The notes under the pieces: generated by a model | Told to the model about the DNA's origin: nothing | The model's input: the letters and a program-made list of their open reading frames with translations, nothing else | Database searches by the model: none | Source of the DNA: Thermocrinis sp. | GTDB lineage: Bacteria; Aquificota; Aquificia; Aquificales; Aquificaceae | Direction of reading: 5' to 3' | DNA: 10,740 nucleotides | Assembly (NCBI GenBank): GCA_022759285.1 | Contig: JAEMPM010000163.1 | Coordinates: 1 to 10,740, forward strand | Shown here: one piece after another, positions 1 to 6,707 of the stretch | Layout: every line of letters begins with the position of its first letter | Position numbering within the stretch: the first letter of the stretch is position 1 | Made by a program: the position numbers and the translations under genes

Positions 1-97
1 TCTCATAGTGCAGTTTTAACCTCTCTTCTGTAGAAGGAAGCTTTATGGTCTCAAAGAGACCCTCTCCGTATAACAGGGCCCTATTGATCACTCCCAT
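1..97 (-). CDS. Class IV PLP-dependent aminotransferase (aminodeoxychorismate lyase / branched-chain aminotransferase family), N-terminal fragment
   Basis: Only the first 32 codons lie in the window; the gene runs off its left edge. The visible protein starts MGVINRALLYGEGLFETIK. This matches the N-terminus of fold-type IV enzymes such as PabC, IlvE and D-amino acid transaminase, where a segment like DRGFLYGDGLFET precedes the active site. The catalytic lysine lies outside the window, so 4-amino-4-deoxychorismate lyase (folate synthesis) cannot be told from a branched-chain or D-amino acid transaminase. The ATG at 97-95 follows a purine-rich AGAGAGAG stretch; a GTG at 91-89 is an alternative start. 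The gene overlaps the end of the upstream DUF72 gene by 10 bp, so translational coupling is likely. I am confident of the family but not of the substrate. Confidence 0.72.
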   Translation of the reverse strand, partial: MGVINRALLYGEGLFETIKLPSTEERLKLHYE

Positions 98-879
98 TCT
101 CTCTCTGCGTAAGCCTTTTGCAAGCTTTGAGGAATTTCCACCTCAATGCCAAAGAGGAGTTTCATTTGGAGGGCATTGAGAACAGCCTTTGCCTTCGCGG
201 TATTGTTAAAGAAAATATAAGTCTCTCTATCTCCAAGGGCTTTGATCTTTTCCTTTAGCTTTTTCAGTTCCTCCAGAGAGTATAGGTAGTCGTAGAGGTT
301 CTCCGGATCCCTTCCATGAAGTCTAATGTAGTTTATAGACCCCACACCCACCCACGGACCCACCAAAAACTTATCACCTTTAGGTGCATCGCAGTTAACT
401 ATAGAAAAACCTACATCCTCCAAAAATTGATAAAAGTCTGCCCTTCTAAAGCTCTTATTTCTTACTTCCAAAACCCGATCGAAGCCTCTAAAATCTTCAG
501 AGAGTTTTTCTATGTAGTTTAATGCATCAGCAGAATATCCAAAATTGTTTGGAAACTGAAAGAGTATAGCTATAAGCCTTTCCTCGTTGGCTATTGGTTC
601 TATAGAGTAAAGAAACCTTCTAACGTCCTCTTGGGAGTAGTTTCTCTTGTGGGTGAATACTCTGTGGGCCTTCAGGGCAAACCTTAACTTGCTTGTTCTT
701 TCCAAAAGGCTTTTGACTGTTGCTCTATCGGGAAATCTGTAGAAGGAAGCGTTAAGCTCAAGGACATTGAAAAATTTCTCGTAATAGCTGAGCCACTCTT
801 GTCTTTTTAAACGGGGTGGGTAAAAGGTACCCACCCAATCCCTGTAATAAAAACCGCTACAACCTACATAGACCCTCAA
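88..879 (-). CDS. DUF72 / YecE-like family protein
   Basis: A 263-residue protein of normal length for the DUF72 (YecE) family, whose members are predicted TIM barrels of unknown function. Family signatures are seen in order: VGCSGFYYRDWVGTFYP near the N-terminus, LELNASFYRFP (about 40-50), RFALKAHRVFTH (about 66-77), ILFQFPNNFG (about 105-114), LEVRNKSF (about 137-144), YIRLHGRD (about 184-191) and YIFFNNTAKAKAVLNA near the C-terminus. It has no signal peptide or membrane segment, so it is probably cytosolic. The start codon is TTG (879-877), overlapping the atpA stop as TTGA. There is no clear Shine-Dalgarno site, so translation probably depends on ribosomes finishing atpA. No reaction can be assigned. 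Being with atpA probably reflects shared transcription rather than a role in ATP synthase. Confidence 0.9.
   Translation of the reverse strand: MRVYVGCSGFYYRDWVGTFYPPRLKRQEWLSYYEKFFNVLELNASFYRFPDRATVKSLLERTSKLRFALKAHRVFTHKRNYSQEDVRRFLYSIEPIANEERLIAILFQFPNNFGYSADALNYIEKLSEDFRGFDRVLEVRNKSFRRADFYQFLEDVGFSIVNCDAPKGDKFLVGPWVGVGSINYIRLHGRDPENLYDYLYSLEELKKLKEKIKALGDRETYIFFNNTAKAKAVLNALQMKLLFGIEVEIPQSLQKAYAEREWE
814..836 (-). repeat. Perfect 9-bp inverted repeat (hairpin) early in the DUF72 gene
   Basis: GGGTGGGTA (814-822) and TACCCACCC (828-836) are perfect inverted repeats around a 5-nt loop. They give a GC-rich stem in the transcript about 45-65 nt after the DUF72 start. In the direction of transcription it is followed only by GTTTAAAAAG, with no long T-run, so it does not look like an intrinsic terminator. 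The same bases encode the family-conserved WVGTFYPP segment, so the symmetry may be a by-product of codon choice. Confidence 0.5.
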
Positions 880-2387
880 GGGACAAATTTGGACTTAAAT
901 TCCTTCAGAGCTTCGTCAATGCGCTTTTTGAGGTCGTCATCCAAAGCCTTCTTTTCCCTAATGTCCTTGAGTATATCGGGTCTTTGTTTATCCAAGTATG
1001 CATACAGTTCCTTTTCAAACTTCCTTACTGCTTCCACAGGTAGGTCGTCCAAATAGCCGTTGGTTCCAGCGTATATAGCTACGATTTGCTTTTCTACGGG
1101 TATGGGATTGTAAGGCTCTTGCTTGAGAAGTTCCACAAGTCTTAGACCTCTGTTTATAGTTTGCTGGGTTGCCTTATCAAGCTCAGAGGCAAACTGAACG
1201 AATGCTTCCAATTCTCTAAACTGAGCTAGCTCTAGCCTTAATGTACCAGCTACTTGCTTCATAGCCTTTATTTGTGCTGCGCCACCAACCCGAGACACAG
1301 AAAGACCTACGTTTATGGCAGGTCTGATACCCTTGTTAAAGAGGTCTGGTTCCAAGTAGATCTGTCCGTCAGTTATGGAGATAACGTTTGTGGGAATGTA
1401 TGCTGCCACGTCTCCAGCCTTTGTTTCAATTATAGGAAGAGCTGTCAGAGAACCCGCGCCAAGCTCATCATTGAGCTTTGCAGCTCTTTCCAAGAGCCTT
1501 GAGTGGAGGTAAAAGACGTCACCCGGGTAAGCTTCCCTTCCAGGAGGCCTTCTCATCAACAAAGATAGCTGTCTGTAAGCTTCCGCGTGCTTGGAAAGGT
1601 CATCGTATATTATCAAAGCATGCTTTCCATTGTCCCTAAAGTATTCACCTATGGTACATCCCACGAATGGTGCCAAGTATTGCAAAGAGGCTGGGTCTGT
1701 GGCGGAAGCTACCACCACGCAGGTATATTCCATAGCTCCACTTCTTTCTAACAGCTCTATGATCCTTGCAGTGGTGGAACGCTTTTGGCCTATGGCTACA
1801 TAAATACAGTATACATCCGTGTCTTTTTGGTTCAAAATGGTGTCTATACATATGGTAGTCTTACCCGTGGATCTGTCCCCTATGATCAACTCCCTCTGAC
1901 CCCTTCCTATGGGGATCATAGCGTCTATTGCCTTTATACCCGTTTGCAGTGGCTCATGAACAGACTTTCTCTTTACCACACCGGGAGCTATCTTTTCCAC
2001 TGGAGATCTGTACTCATACTGGATTGGTCCTTTTCCATCAAGAGGATTTCCGAGTGGATCTATGACCCTACCTATGAGCCCCTCTCCCACAGGAGCATCC
2101 AATATCCTTCCGGTCCTTCTTACTAATGAACCTTCCTTTATACCGCTTTCGTTACCAAGAATGATTATACCTACGTTATCTTCTTCCAAGTTAAAAGCAA
2201 GGCCTAGAGTTCCTCCTTCAAACTCCACTACCTCATTTGCCATAACATTGTCCAGTCCATAAGCCCTAGCTACACCGTCACCAACATAATAAACCACACC
2301 TACTTCTTCCATCTTTATGGACTCTTCTAAGCCCTTTAGCTGTTCCTTCAACATTTGCAGGGCTTCTTCATAACTGATAGTTGCCAT
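876..2387 (-). CDS. atpA: F1Fo ATP synthase subunit alpha
   Basis: The non-catalytic nucleotide-binding alpha subunit of the F1 sector, which alternates with beta in the alpha3-beta3 ring on the cytoplasmic side of the membrane. At 503 residues it has the family's usual length. Seen in order: the beta-barrel N-domain (about 25-95), the P-loop GDRSTGKT (170-177), the Walker B-like LIIYDDLSKHA (258-268), the visit-type segment RRPPGREAYPGDVFYLHSRLLERAA (279-303, named by position), and the arginine-finger segment SVSRVGGAAQ with R366. The P-loop has Ser173 where most alpha subunits have Gln (GDRQTGKT). The ATG at 2387-2385 follows a strong AGGAGG seven bases upstream. Neither atpH nor atpG flanks it: the next gene is DUF72 and the gene upstream is divergent. 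This fits the scattered atp genes known in Aquificota. Confidence 0.98.
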   Translation of the reverse strand: MATISYEEALQMLKEQLKGLEESIKMEEVGVVYYVGDGVARAYGLDNVMANEVVEFEGGTLGLAFNLEEDNVGIIILGNESGIKEGSLVRRTGRILDAPVGEGLIGRVIDPLGNPLDGKGPIQYEYRSPVEKIAPGVVKRKSVHEPLQTGIKAIDAMIPIGRGQRELIIGDRSTGKTTICIDTILNQKDTDVYCIYVAIGQKRSTTARIIELLERSGAMEYTCVVVASATDPASLQYLAPFVGCTIGEYFRDNGKHALIIYDDLSKHAEAYRQLSLLMRRPPGREAYPGDVFYLHSRLLERAAKLNDELGAGSLTALPIIETKAGDVAAYIPTNVISITDGQIYLEPDLFNKGIRPAINVGLSVSRVGGAAQIKAMKQVAGTLRLELAQFRELEAFVQFASELDKATQQTINRGLRLVELLKQEPYNPIPVEKQIVAIYAGTNGYLDDLPVEAVRKFEKELYAYLDKQRPDILKDIREKKALDDDLKKRIDEALKEFKSKFVP

Positions 2388-2394
2388 AACAACA

Positions 2395-2400
2395 CCTCCT
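2395..2400 (-). promoter_or_regulatory. Strong Shine-Dalgarno site of atpA
   Basis: Read on the minus strand this is AGGAGG, seven bases before the atpA ATG. It fixes the start and predicts high translation, in contrast with the SD-less eno, thiE and helicase genes in the same window. Confidence 0.85.
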
Positions 2401-2415
2401 AAAAATGCGCTTTTG

Positions 2416-2431
2416 GGTTAATATTATAACC
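2416..2431. repeat. Short inverted repeat in the atpA / GTPase divergent spacer
   Basis: GGTTA (2416-2420) and TAACC (2427-2431) are perfect 5-bp inverted repeats around ATATTA. The repeat covers the predicted atpA -10 box and the AT-rich stretch where a -10 for the plus-strand operon would lie. It could be a small operator, but with such short arms chance is a real alternative. Confidence 0.3.
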
Positions 2432-2451
2432 AACAAATTTTGGAGGGTAAA
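2423..2451 (-). promoter_or_regulatory. Predicted sigma-70-type promoter of atpA
   Basis: On the minus strand, TTTACC (2451-2446) and a perfect TATAAT (2428-2423) are separated by 17 bp. Transcription would start near 2416, giving a leader of about 28 nt that contains the AGGAGG. The -35 matches TTGACA at four of six positions. The promoter overlaps the ribosome-binding site of the divergent GTPase gene, so the two directions may interfere. Confidence 0.5.
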
Positions 2452-3024
2452 ATGATTGTGGATGTGGCTAAAAAGATCATAAGATTAAAAATTGTCTATT
2501 ATGGTCCAACAATGTCTGGCAAAACCACTAACCTTGAAAAACTTGCTTCCCTAAACGGACTAAAGCTTATGAAAATAGATACAAAAGGTGATAGAACATT
2601 AGTATTTGACTTTTTTACAAAAACGGTGCAGGTAGGTAATATGACTGCAAGCTTTGCCCTTTACACCATACCCGGTCAGGAAATATACAAGGACATAAGG
2701 CTTACCGTTCTAAGGGGTGTGGATGGTGTTGTGCTCGTGACAGATGCTCAAGAACACAGGTTGAGCGAGAATATAGAGTTTTTCGATTTACTCAAGGAAG
2801 ACCTTCCTAAGGTAGGTAAAAGATACGAAGAGGTACCGGTGGTTATACAATACAACAAAATGGATATGCCAAATGCCTTACCTTTTGAAGTGCTAGAGGA
2901 GGAAATAAACAAAGATAGGCTACCATCCGTTTGCGCAGCCGCAATAAAGGGAGAGGGAGTTGTGGAAACTTTTAGCTTGCTTGAAGGGCTCTTACTATCA
3001 AGGTTGGAGCGTATGCTAGGATGA
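2452..3024 (+). CDS. MglA-type small Ras-like GTPase
   Basis: A 190-residue small GTPase of the MglA (gliding/polarity) family. Seen: KIVYYGPTMSGKTTN (P-loop, 13-27), DTKGDRTLVFDFF in switch I (43-55), IPGQ in switch II (73-76) and QYNKMD, the guanine-specificity NKxD motif (133-138). Arg48-Thr49 and Gln76 align with the switch I Arg-Thr and catalytic Gln of Myxococcus and Thermus MglA, so it should hydrolyse GTP. It ends without a lipidation motif. The ATG at 2452 was chosen because GGAGGG lies at 2442-2447, directly upstream; the more distal TTG at 2440 would put that site inside the gene. It is first of four overlapping plus-strand genes. No MglB/Roadblock activator is visible here, so its regulator is elsewhere or is the next protein. 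The family call is firm; the cellular role is inferred. Confidence 0.9.
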   Translation: MIVDVAKKIIRLKIVYYGPTMSGKTTNLEKLASLNGLKLMKIDTKGDRTLVFDFFTKTVQVGNMTASFALYTIPGQEIYKDIRLTVLRGVDGVVLVTDAQEHRLSENIEFFDLLKEDLPKVGKRYEEVPVVIQYNKMDMPNALPFEVLEEEINKDRLPSVCAAAIKGEGVVETFSLLEGLLLSRLERMLG

Positions 3025-4442
3025 TATCCGGATATCTGAATTCTCAACAGGATTTTGTAGATCTGATAAACAGTTATTTATTCAACAAACAGGGAGTACT
3101 TGAAATATATCTAGAAGGTAGGTCAATAGAGCTTTACGTTGAAAATGGTCTTATCAAAGGCTTTTATACTGAAATTGAAGGATTAAAAGCCGAAGAAATA
3201 AATAAAAAGTCCCTCTTATTATACAGCCTATTTGACATACTTGACAATCCAAGTGCTCTATTTTCCTTTAAAAATTCTCCGGAGAGAGAATATCACTTTA
3301 AGTTAGAAGAACCCATACCTGCAGAAGAACTTATTTTACAGCTTCAGCTTGCCTATCAAGAGTTCAAATCCCTTCTCAATTTGATAATGACACCATATGC
3401 CACGATTAGAGTGCTAAAGCCTTTTGAAAATATGCAAAATTACGAAGGTAGAACCTTCCTTTCTGTTATTCTTACCTCCAATGAAACCTTAACATCAGAA
3501 ACAAGGAAGCTTCAAGAACTTCTTCGCGCTGGCTTCTTAGATATAGGACAGTTTTCTACGCCAGAGGCGGGCAAAAGGGTTTACGAGGTAGATTACGTAT
3601 TAAAAGATGTAAGTATAAAAAATGTAAATACATTGTCTATTCTTGAGAGCTTAATGCTTAGCAAATTCACAGGTTTTATAAACATATATGATAACTACAA
3701 CAACTATGAACTTTACATTCAAAAAGGCAAACCGATAGCCCTCTATCCATACAACTTTGACTTTTTTGATCTTCTCTTAACACCTCGGGCGGATTTAGTT
3801 ATGGATGTAGTGAGTATGTCCGAGGAAATTATCAACAAGTTTATTTTAAAGCATTCAAACAGAAGACTCATATCTGGTCTTCCGGATAGTTTTATAGAGT
3901 TAGGCAAGACTTTTATAGGAATTATAAAGAGTGGGTTTACTGGATTGCTTATGCTTCAAAAAGCAAACGAGCGTATGTATTTTGCCTATGACAATGGTGT
4001 CTTATTGGCTTCCCTTTTGGAGAGTGAAAAGCTAAAAATATACAACGCGGATCCATACAGGGATGATTTTTTAGTGGATCTTATTTCCTTTGAACCCATG
4101 GAGAATTTCCTAGAGGTTATGCACCTTCTTTTTATAAATGTGGTCTATGGCGTCATTCTTAAACACAGCAATCAAGTAGTGCAAAGCATACTTTACTATC
4201 TCTCTTCCTCTGACCTTTTCAAAGTGATGGAGGGTAGTATATACTTTAGAGTAGATCCAAGGGGCAGAAAGGAAGAGATCCTGGGCTTTCTTTCTTTCCT
4301 ATTGGATGTAGGATACAAAATACTGGGTAAAAGGAAACTGGAGGAGGAATTAGAAAACTCCCTTCATCCTTACAGAGACATTTTTAAAGTTTTAGAAGTA
4401 GAAGAATATATGGAGTTCTGGAATGAGGGTACTATTAGTTGA
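3021..4442 (+). CDS. Protein with three PATAN/DUF4388-like repeats, possible partner of the MglA-type GTPase
   Basis: A 473-residue protein I recognise only by its repeats. Three segments share one pattern, G-hydrophobic strand, charged turn, LYV/AY strand, then (E/Q/D)(N/K)G and a second strand: about 25-49 (LYVENGLIKGFY), 218-243 (LYIQKGKPIALYP) and 308-332 (FAYDNGVLLASL). This resembles the core of PATAN (DUF4388), a domain found with response regulators and in control of pilus and gliding motility. Each repeat is preceded by a helix with a leucine-rich face and followed by helical stretches. There is no signal peptide or membrane segment. The ATG overlaps the GTPase stop (ATGA), and the 3' end overlaps the response-regulator gene by 20 bp, so the products are probably made together. 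An adaptor or regulator of the GTPase is my inference; no catalytic motif is seen. Confidence 0.6.
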   Translation: MISGYLNSQQDFVDLINSYLFNKQGVLEIYLEGRSIELYVENGLIKGFYTEIEGLKAEEINKKSLLLYSLFDILDNPSALFSFKNSPEREYHFKLEEPIPAEELILQLQLAYQEFKSLLNLIMTPYATIRVLKPFENMQNYEGRTFLSVILTSNETLTSETRKLQELLRAGFLDIGQFSTPEAGKRVYEVDYVLKDVSIKNVNTLSILESLMLSKFTGFINIYDNYNNYELYIQKGKPIALYPYNFDFFDLLLTPRADLVMDVVSMSEEIINKFILKHSNRRLISGLPDSFIELGKTFIGIIKSGFTGLLMLQKANERMYFAYDNGVLLASLLESEKLKIYNADPYRDDFLVDLISFEPMENFLEVMHLLFINVVYGVILKHSNQVVQSILYYLSSSDLFKVMEGSIYFRVDPRGRKEEILGFLSFLLDVGYKILGKRKLEEELENSLHPYRDIFKVLEVEEYMEFWNEGTIS

Positions 4443-5094
4443 GGACGACAAAGAGTTGGGAGATATGATAAAAAAGGCTTTAAGTGTGGAGGGTTACGAA
4501 GTAGATTGGGTGCAAGATGGTTTTCTGGCTTTAAAAAATCTCTCAGAAAAGGACTACGACCTTTTACTTCTTGATCTGATGCTACCAAGGTTTGATGGTA
4601 TAAAAATATGTAAAAAGGTAAGGGAAAGCAAAGACATACCCATTTTGGTGATCACCGCCCGAGGGCAGATAGAAGATAAGGTAGAGGTCCTTCAAGCGGG
4701 AGCGGACGATTACATTACAAAACCCTTCTCCTTTAAAGAGTTGCTTGCAAGGATCCAAGCGGTTATGAGGAGGTACAAAAGAACAGAAGACATAATAAGG
4801 GTAGGAGAACTTGTTATAAATCTAGCGTCCCACGAAGTCATATACAAAGGTAATAAGATAAACCTAACGAAAAGAGAATTTGAACTGCTGAAGCTACTTT
4901 CCCAAGAAGCAGGAAGGGTAGTTAGCAGGGAAGAGATATACAGAAAGGTTTGGGGGTATTCTCACGAAGAGGGCTCAAACATAGTGGATGTGTATATAAA
5001 GAACCTTAGAAGTAAGCTTGGAGACAGACCGGCAAAGTTAATACAAACCGTAAGAGGATACGGCTATAAGCTAAACATAGAAAATGTCTCTTAA
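4423..5094 (+). CDS. OmpR/PhoB-family DNA-binding response regulator
   Basis: A 223-residue two-domain regulator of typical length. The receiver domain (1-118) has the acidic pair Glu7-Asp8-Asp9, phospho-acceptor Asp51 (LLLLDLMLP), Thr78 and Lys100 (YITKPFS), so it is intact. The C-terminal winged helix (about 125-220) shows LTKREFELLKLLSQEAGRVV, REEIYRKVWG, VDVYIKNLRSKLG and the final TVRGYGYKL wing, all classic for the OmpR class. The ATG at 4423 has GGAG seven bases upstream, inside the preceding gene. It overlaps that gene by 20 bp and the kinase gene by 11 bp, so the kinase is its cognate partner. It should bind DNA as a phosphorylated dimer; its target promoters are unknown. No obvious tandem direct repeat for it was seen at the operon's own promoter. 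Confidence 0.96.
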   Translation: MRVLLVEDDKELGDMIKKALSVEGYEVDWVQDGFLALKNLSEKDYDLLLLDLMLPRFDGIKICKKVRESKDIPILVITARGQIEDKVEVLQAGADDYITKPFSFKELLARIQAVMRRYKRTEDIIRVGELVINLASHEVIYKGNKINLTKREFELLKLLSQEAGRVVSREEIYRKVWGYSHEEGSNIVDVYIKNLRSKLGDRPAKLIQTVRGYGYKLNIENVS

Positions 5095-6397
5095 CAAAAA
5101 GCTCTCACTATTTTTTGTATCCCTTTATCTTTTAAGTATCGCCCTTTTTACACTGGTTTCTCTCGTAGCCATCAGGCATGTACTTATAAGCTACGCCTAT
5201 GGATATATGGAAAGATACGCAAACCCAATTGTGGAGTTTTACTTGGAGACATATAAAGACATTGATAAGAGAATAAGCTCTTTAGCGGAAGATTTAGCCG
5301 GTGAGGATATAGGTGCTTTAGTGGTAGATAGCAAAGGAAAGATTGTAAGTTTTGTTCCACCCTTTAGAGAGGAAGTGTTAAATTTGCCAACGCCTGATGT
5401 TTTCCTAAAGGAAAAAAATGGTGTATATGAAAACTACGCCTTTTTAACAAAAAAAGTAGGAGAAAAATACACGGTTATTCTACTTTTTAGGCTAAAGTCT
5501 ATACAGAAAGTCCAGGATGAACTTATAAGGTTTGTAGTCCTTACTGCGTCCGTAGTGTCAATATTCATCCTAATTTTGGTCCCGCCCATTATAAAAAGGT
5601 TTCTTGAACCTCTGAGTTATCTTACCTCTATATCCCAAAGAATCTCTAAGGAAGGTCCTTTGGGAGTGGAGGTGGCAGAAGCAAAAACAGAGGACGAACT
5701 CGGACAATTGCAAAGGGCTTACAAAGATATGGTAGATAGATTAAAGGAGGTTATAACTTGGCAAATAAATTTTATGAGGGATATAACCCATGCCCTAAAC
5801 ACACCTTTAACATACATAAAAGGGCAGATTGAACTTATAAGCGAAGGCTTTTACAGTGGAGATGAATTGAAGGTTGTTCTACAAAAACTTCTCCAGCAAA
5901 TCAATAAGATGGAGACGCTTATAAAGAAGTTAATGCTTTTGATGAGGCTCCAATCTCATGTGCCCTTAGGTCATAGAACTTTTTACATAAACCAATTATT
6001 TGCAGAGCTTGAAGAAGAGTATGAATTTATAAAGGAAAGCCATGTCTTTAGAGTAGAATATCTTTCGGAGGATGTGCTCTGGGAGGGTGATTACGATTAC
6101 CTAAAGCTTGCTTTGGCAAACCTCTTGGAAAACGCCTACAAATACACACCAAAGGGTGGGCTCATAAAGCTATACTACAAAGACGATTGTATCATAGTGG
6201 AAGATAGTGGTATTGGTATTGAGGATAAAGAGAGGGTTTTTGAAGCTTTTTATCGGGAGAACAAAGAGAAAGAGGGTTTTGGGCTTGGTTTGGCAATAGT
6301 CAAAGCTATAGTCCAAAAGCAAGGGCTAAGCATTCACTTAGAAAGTGAGAAGGGAAAAGGAAGCAAATTCTACATCTGTAGAAAGCTCACTCCTTAA
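5084..6397 (+). CDS. Two-TM membrane sensor histidine kinase
   Basis: A 437-residue sensor kinase. The layout is: a short cytoplasmic N-tail, TM1 (about 9-33), an extracytoplasmic sensor of about 115 residues with no recognisable fold, TM2 (about 150-170), HAMP (about 168-223, with EDELGQL), HisKA with His236 in ITHALNTPLT, then the HATPase domain with NLLENAYKYT (346-355), DSGIGI (374-379) and GFGLGLA (398-404). ATP-binding motifs are complete. The residue after His236 is Ala rather than the usual Glu/Asp, while Thr240 of the phosphatase position is kept; PhoQ-type kinases also lack the acidic residue. The ATG overlaps the response-regulator gene by 11 bp and has no good SD, which implies coupled translation. 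Its 3' end overlaps ftsB on the other strand by 11 bp. The signal sensed is unknown. Confidence 0.95.
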   Translation: MSLNKKLSLFFVSLYLLSIALFTLVSLVAIRHVLISYAYGYMERYANPIVEFYLETYKDIDKRISSLAEDLAGEDIGALVVDSKGKIVSFVPPFREEVLNLPTPDVFLKEKNGVYENYAFLTKKVGEKYTVILLFRLKSIQKVQDELIRFVVLTASVVSIFILILVPPIIKRFLEPLSYLTSISQRISKEGPLGVEVAEAKTEDELGQLQRAYKDMVDRLKEVITWQINFMRDITHALNTPLTYIKGQIELISEGFYSGDELKVVLQKLLQQINKMETLIKKLMLLMRLQSHVPLGHRTFYINQLFAELEEEYEFIKESHVFRVEYLSEDVLWEGDYDYLKLALANLLENAYKYTPKGGLIKLYYKDDCIIVEDSGIGIEDKERVFEAFYRENKEKEGFGLGLAIVKAIVQKQGLSIHLESEKGKGSKFYICRKLTP

Positions 6398-6707
6398 ACA
6401 GAAGAATTCTCTCATCAGGTCTTTGAAGTTGCATTTTTTCCCTGACAAGCTTTTCTAGTTGAGAGTCTGAGTCCTTTTCCACCAGCTCTAACTCTTCCTC
6501 TAATTTCATGTTTTCACTCTTTAAAGCTTTTAGCTTTTTATCCAATTCCCCCATGTTATCCCTCATTTTTTTTATTTCCGTAAGGTTGTATCTCCCATAG
6601 AGCAGATTGTATCCAGTAAGAAACAGCATAAACAGAAAGAAAAGCAATGCCAGCCTATCTGCCCATGAACCTCCAGAATTCCTCTTTGCCTCCAAACCTT
6701 CCTGCAT
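6387..6707 (-). CDS. ftsB: Cell division protein FtsB (septum formation initiator / DivIC family)
   Basis: A 106-residue bitopic membrane protein of the divisome FtsQ-FtsL-FtsB complex. It has a short basic cytoplasmic tail, one TM segment (about 19-37, LALLFFLFMLFLTGYNLLYG), a coiled-coil rich in Lys/Glu/Leu (about 42-85), and a C-terminal REKMQLQRPDERILLF that matches the family's ARNELSMTRPGETFY ending. The ATG at 6707-6705 was chosen over a TTG at 6713 because AGGAGG (6722-6717) sits nine bases upstream. This start lies 53 bp inside the end of eno in another frame. An eno-ftsB pairing is widely conserved in bacteria, which supports both calls. The gene ends inside the 3' end of the convergent kinase gene, with no terminator between them. 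Confidence 0.9.
   Translation of the reverse strand: MQEGLEAKRNSGGSWADRLALLFFLFMLFLTGYNLLYGRYNLTEIKKMRDNMGELDKKLKALKSENMKLEEELELVEKDSDSQLEKLVREKMQLQRPDERILLFKE

Noticed and set aside
1254..2262. Several open frames on the strand opposite atpA.
   Set aside because: They are antisense shadows of a strongly conserved gene, with no family resemblance and no ribosome-binding sites.
2440..2451. A TTG start at 2440 that would lengthen the GTPase by four residues.
   Set aside because: The Shine-Dalgarno GGAGGG lies at 2442-2447, inside that extension and correctly upstream of the ATG at 2452.
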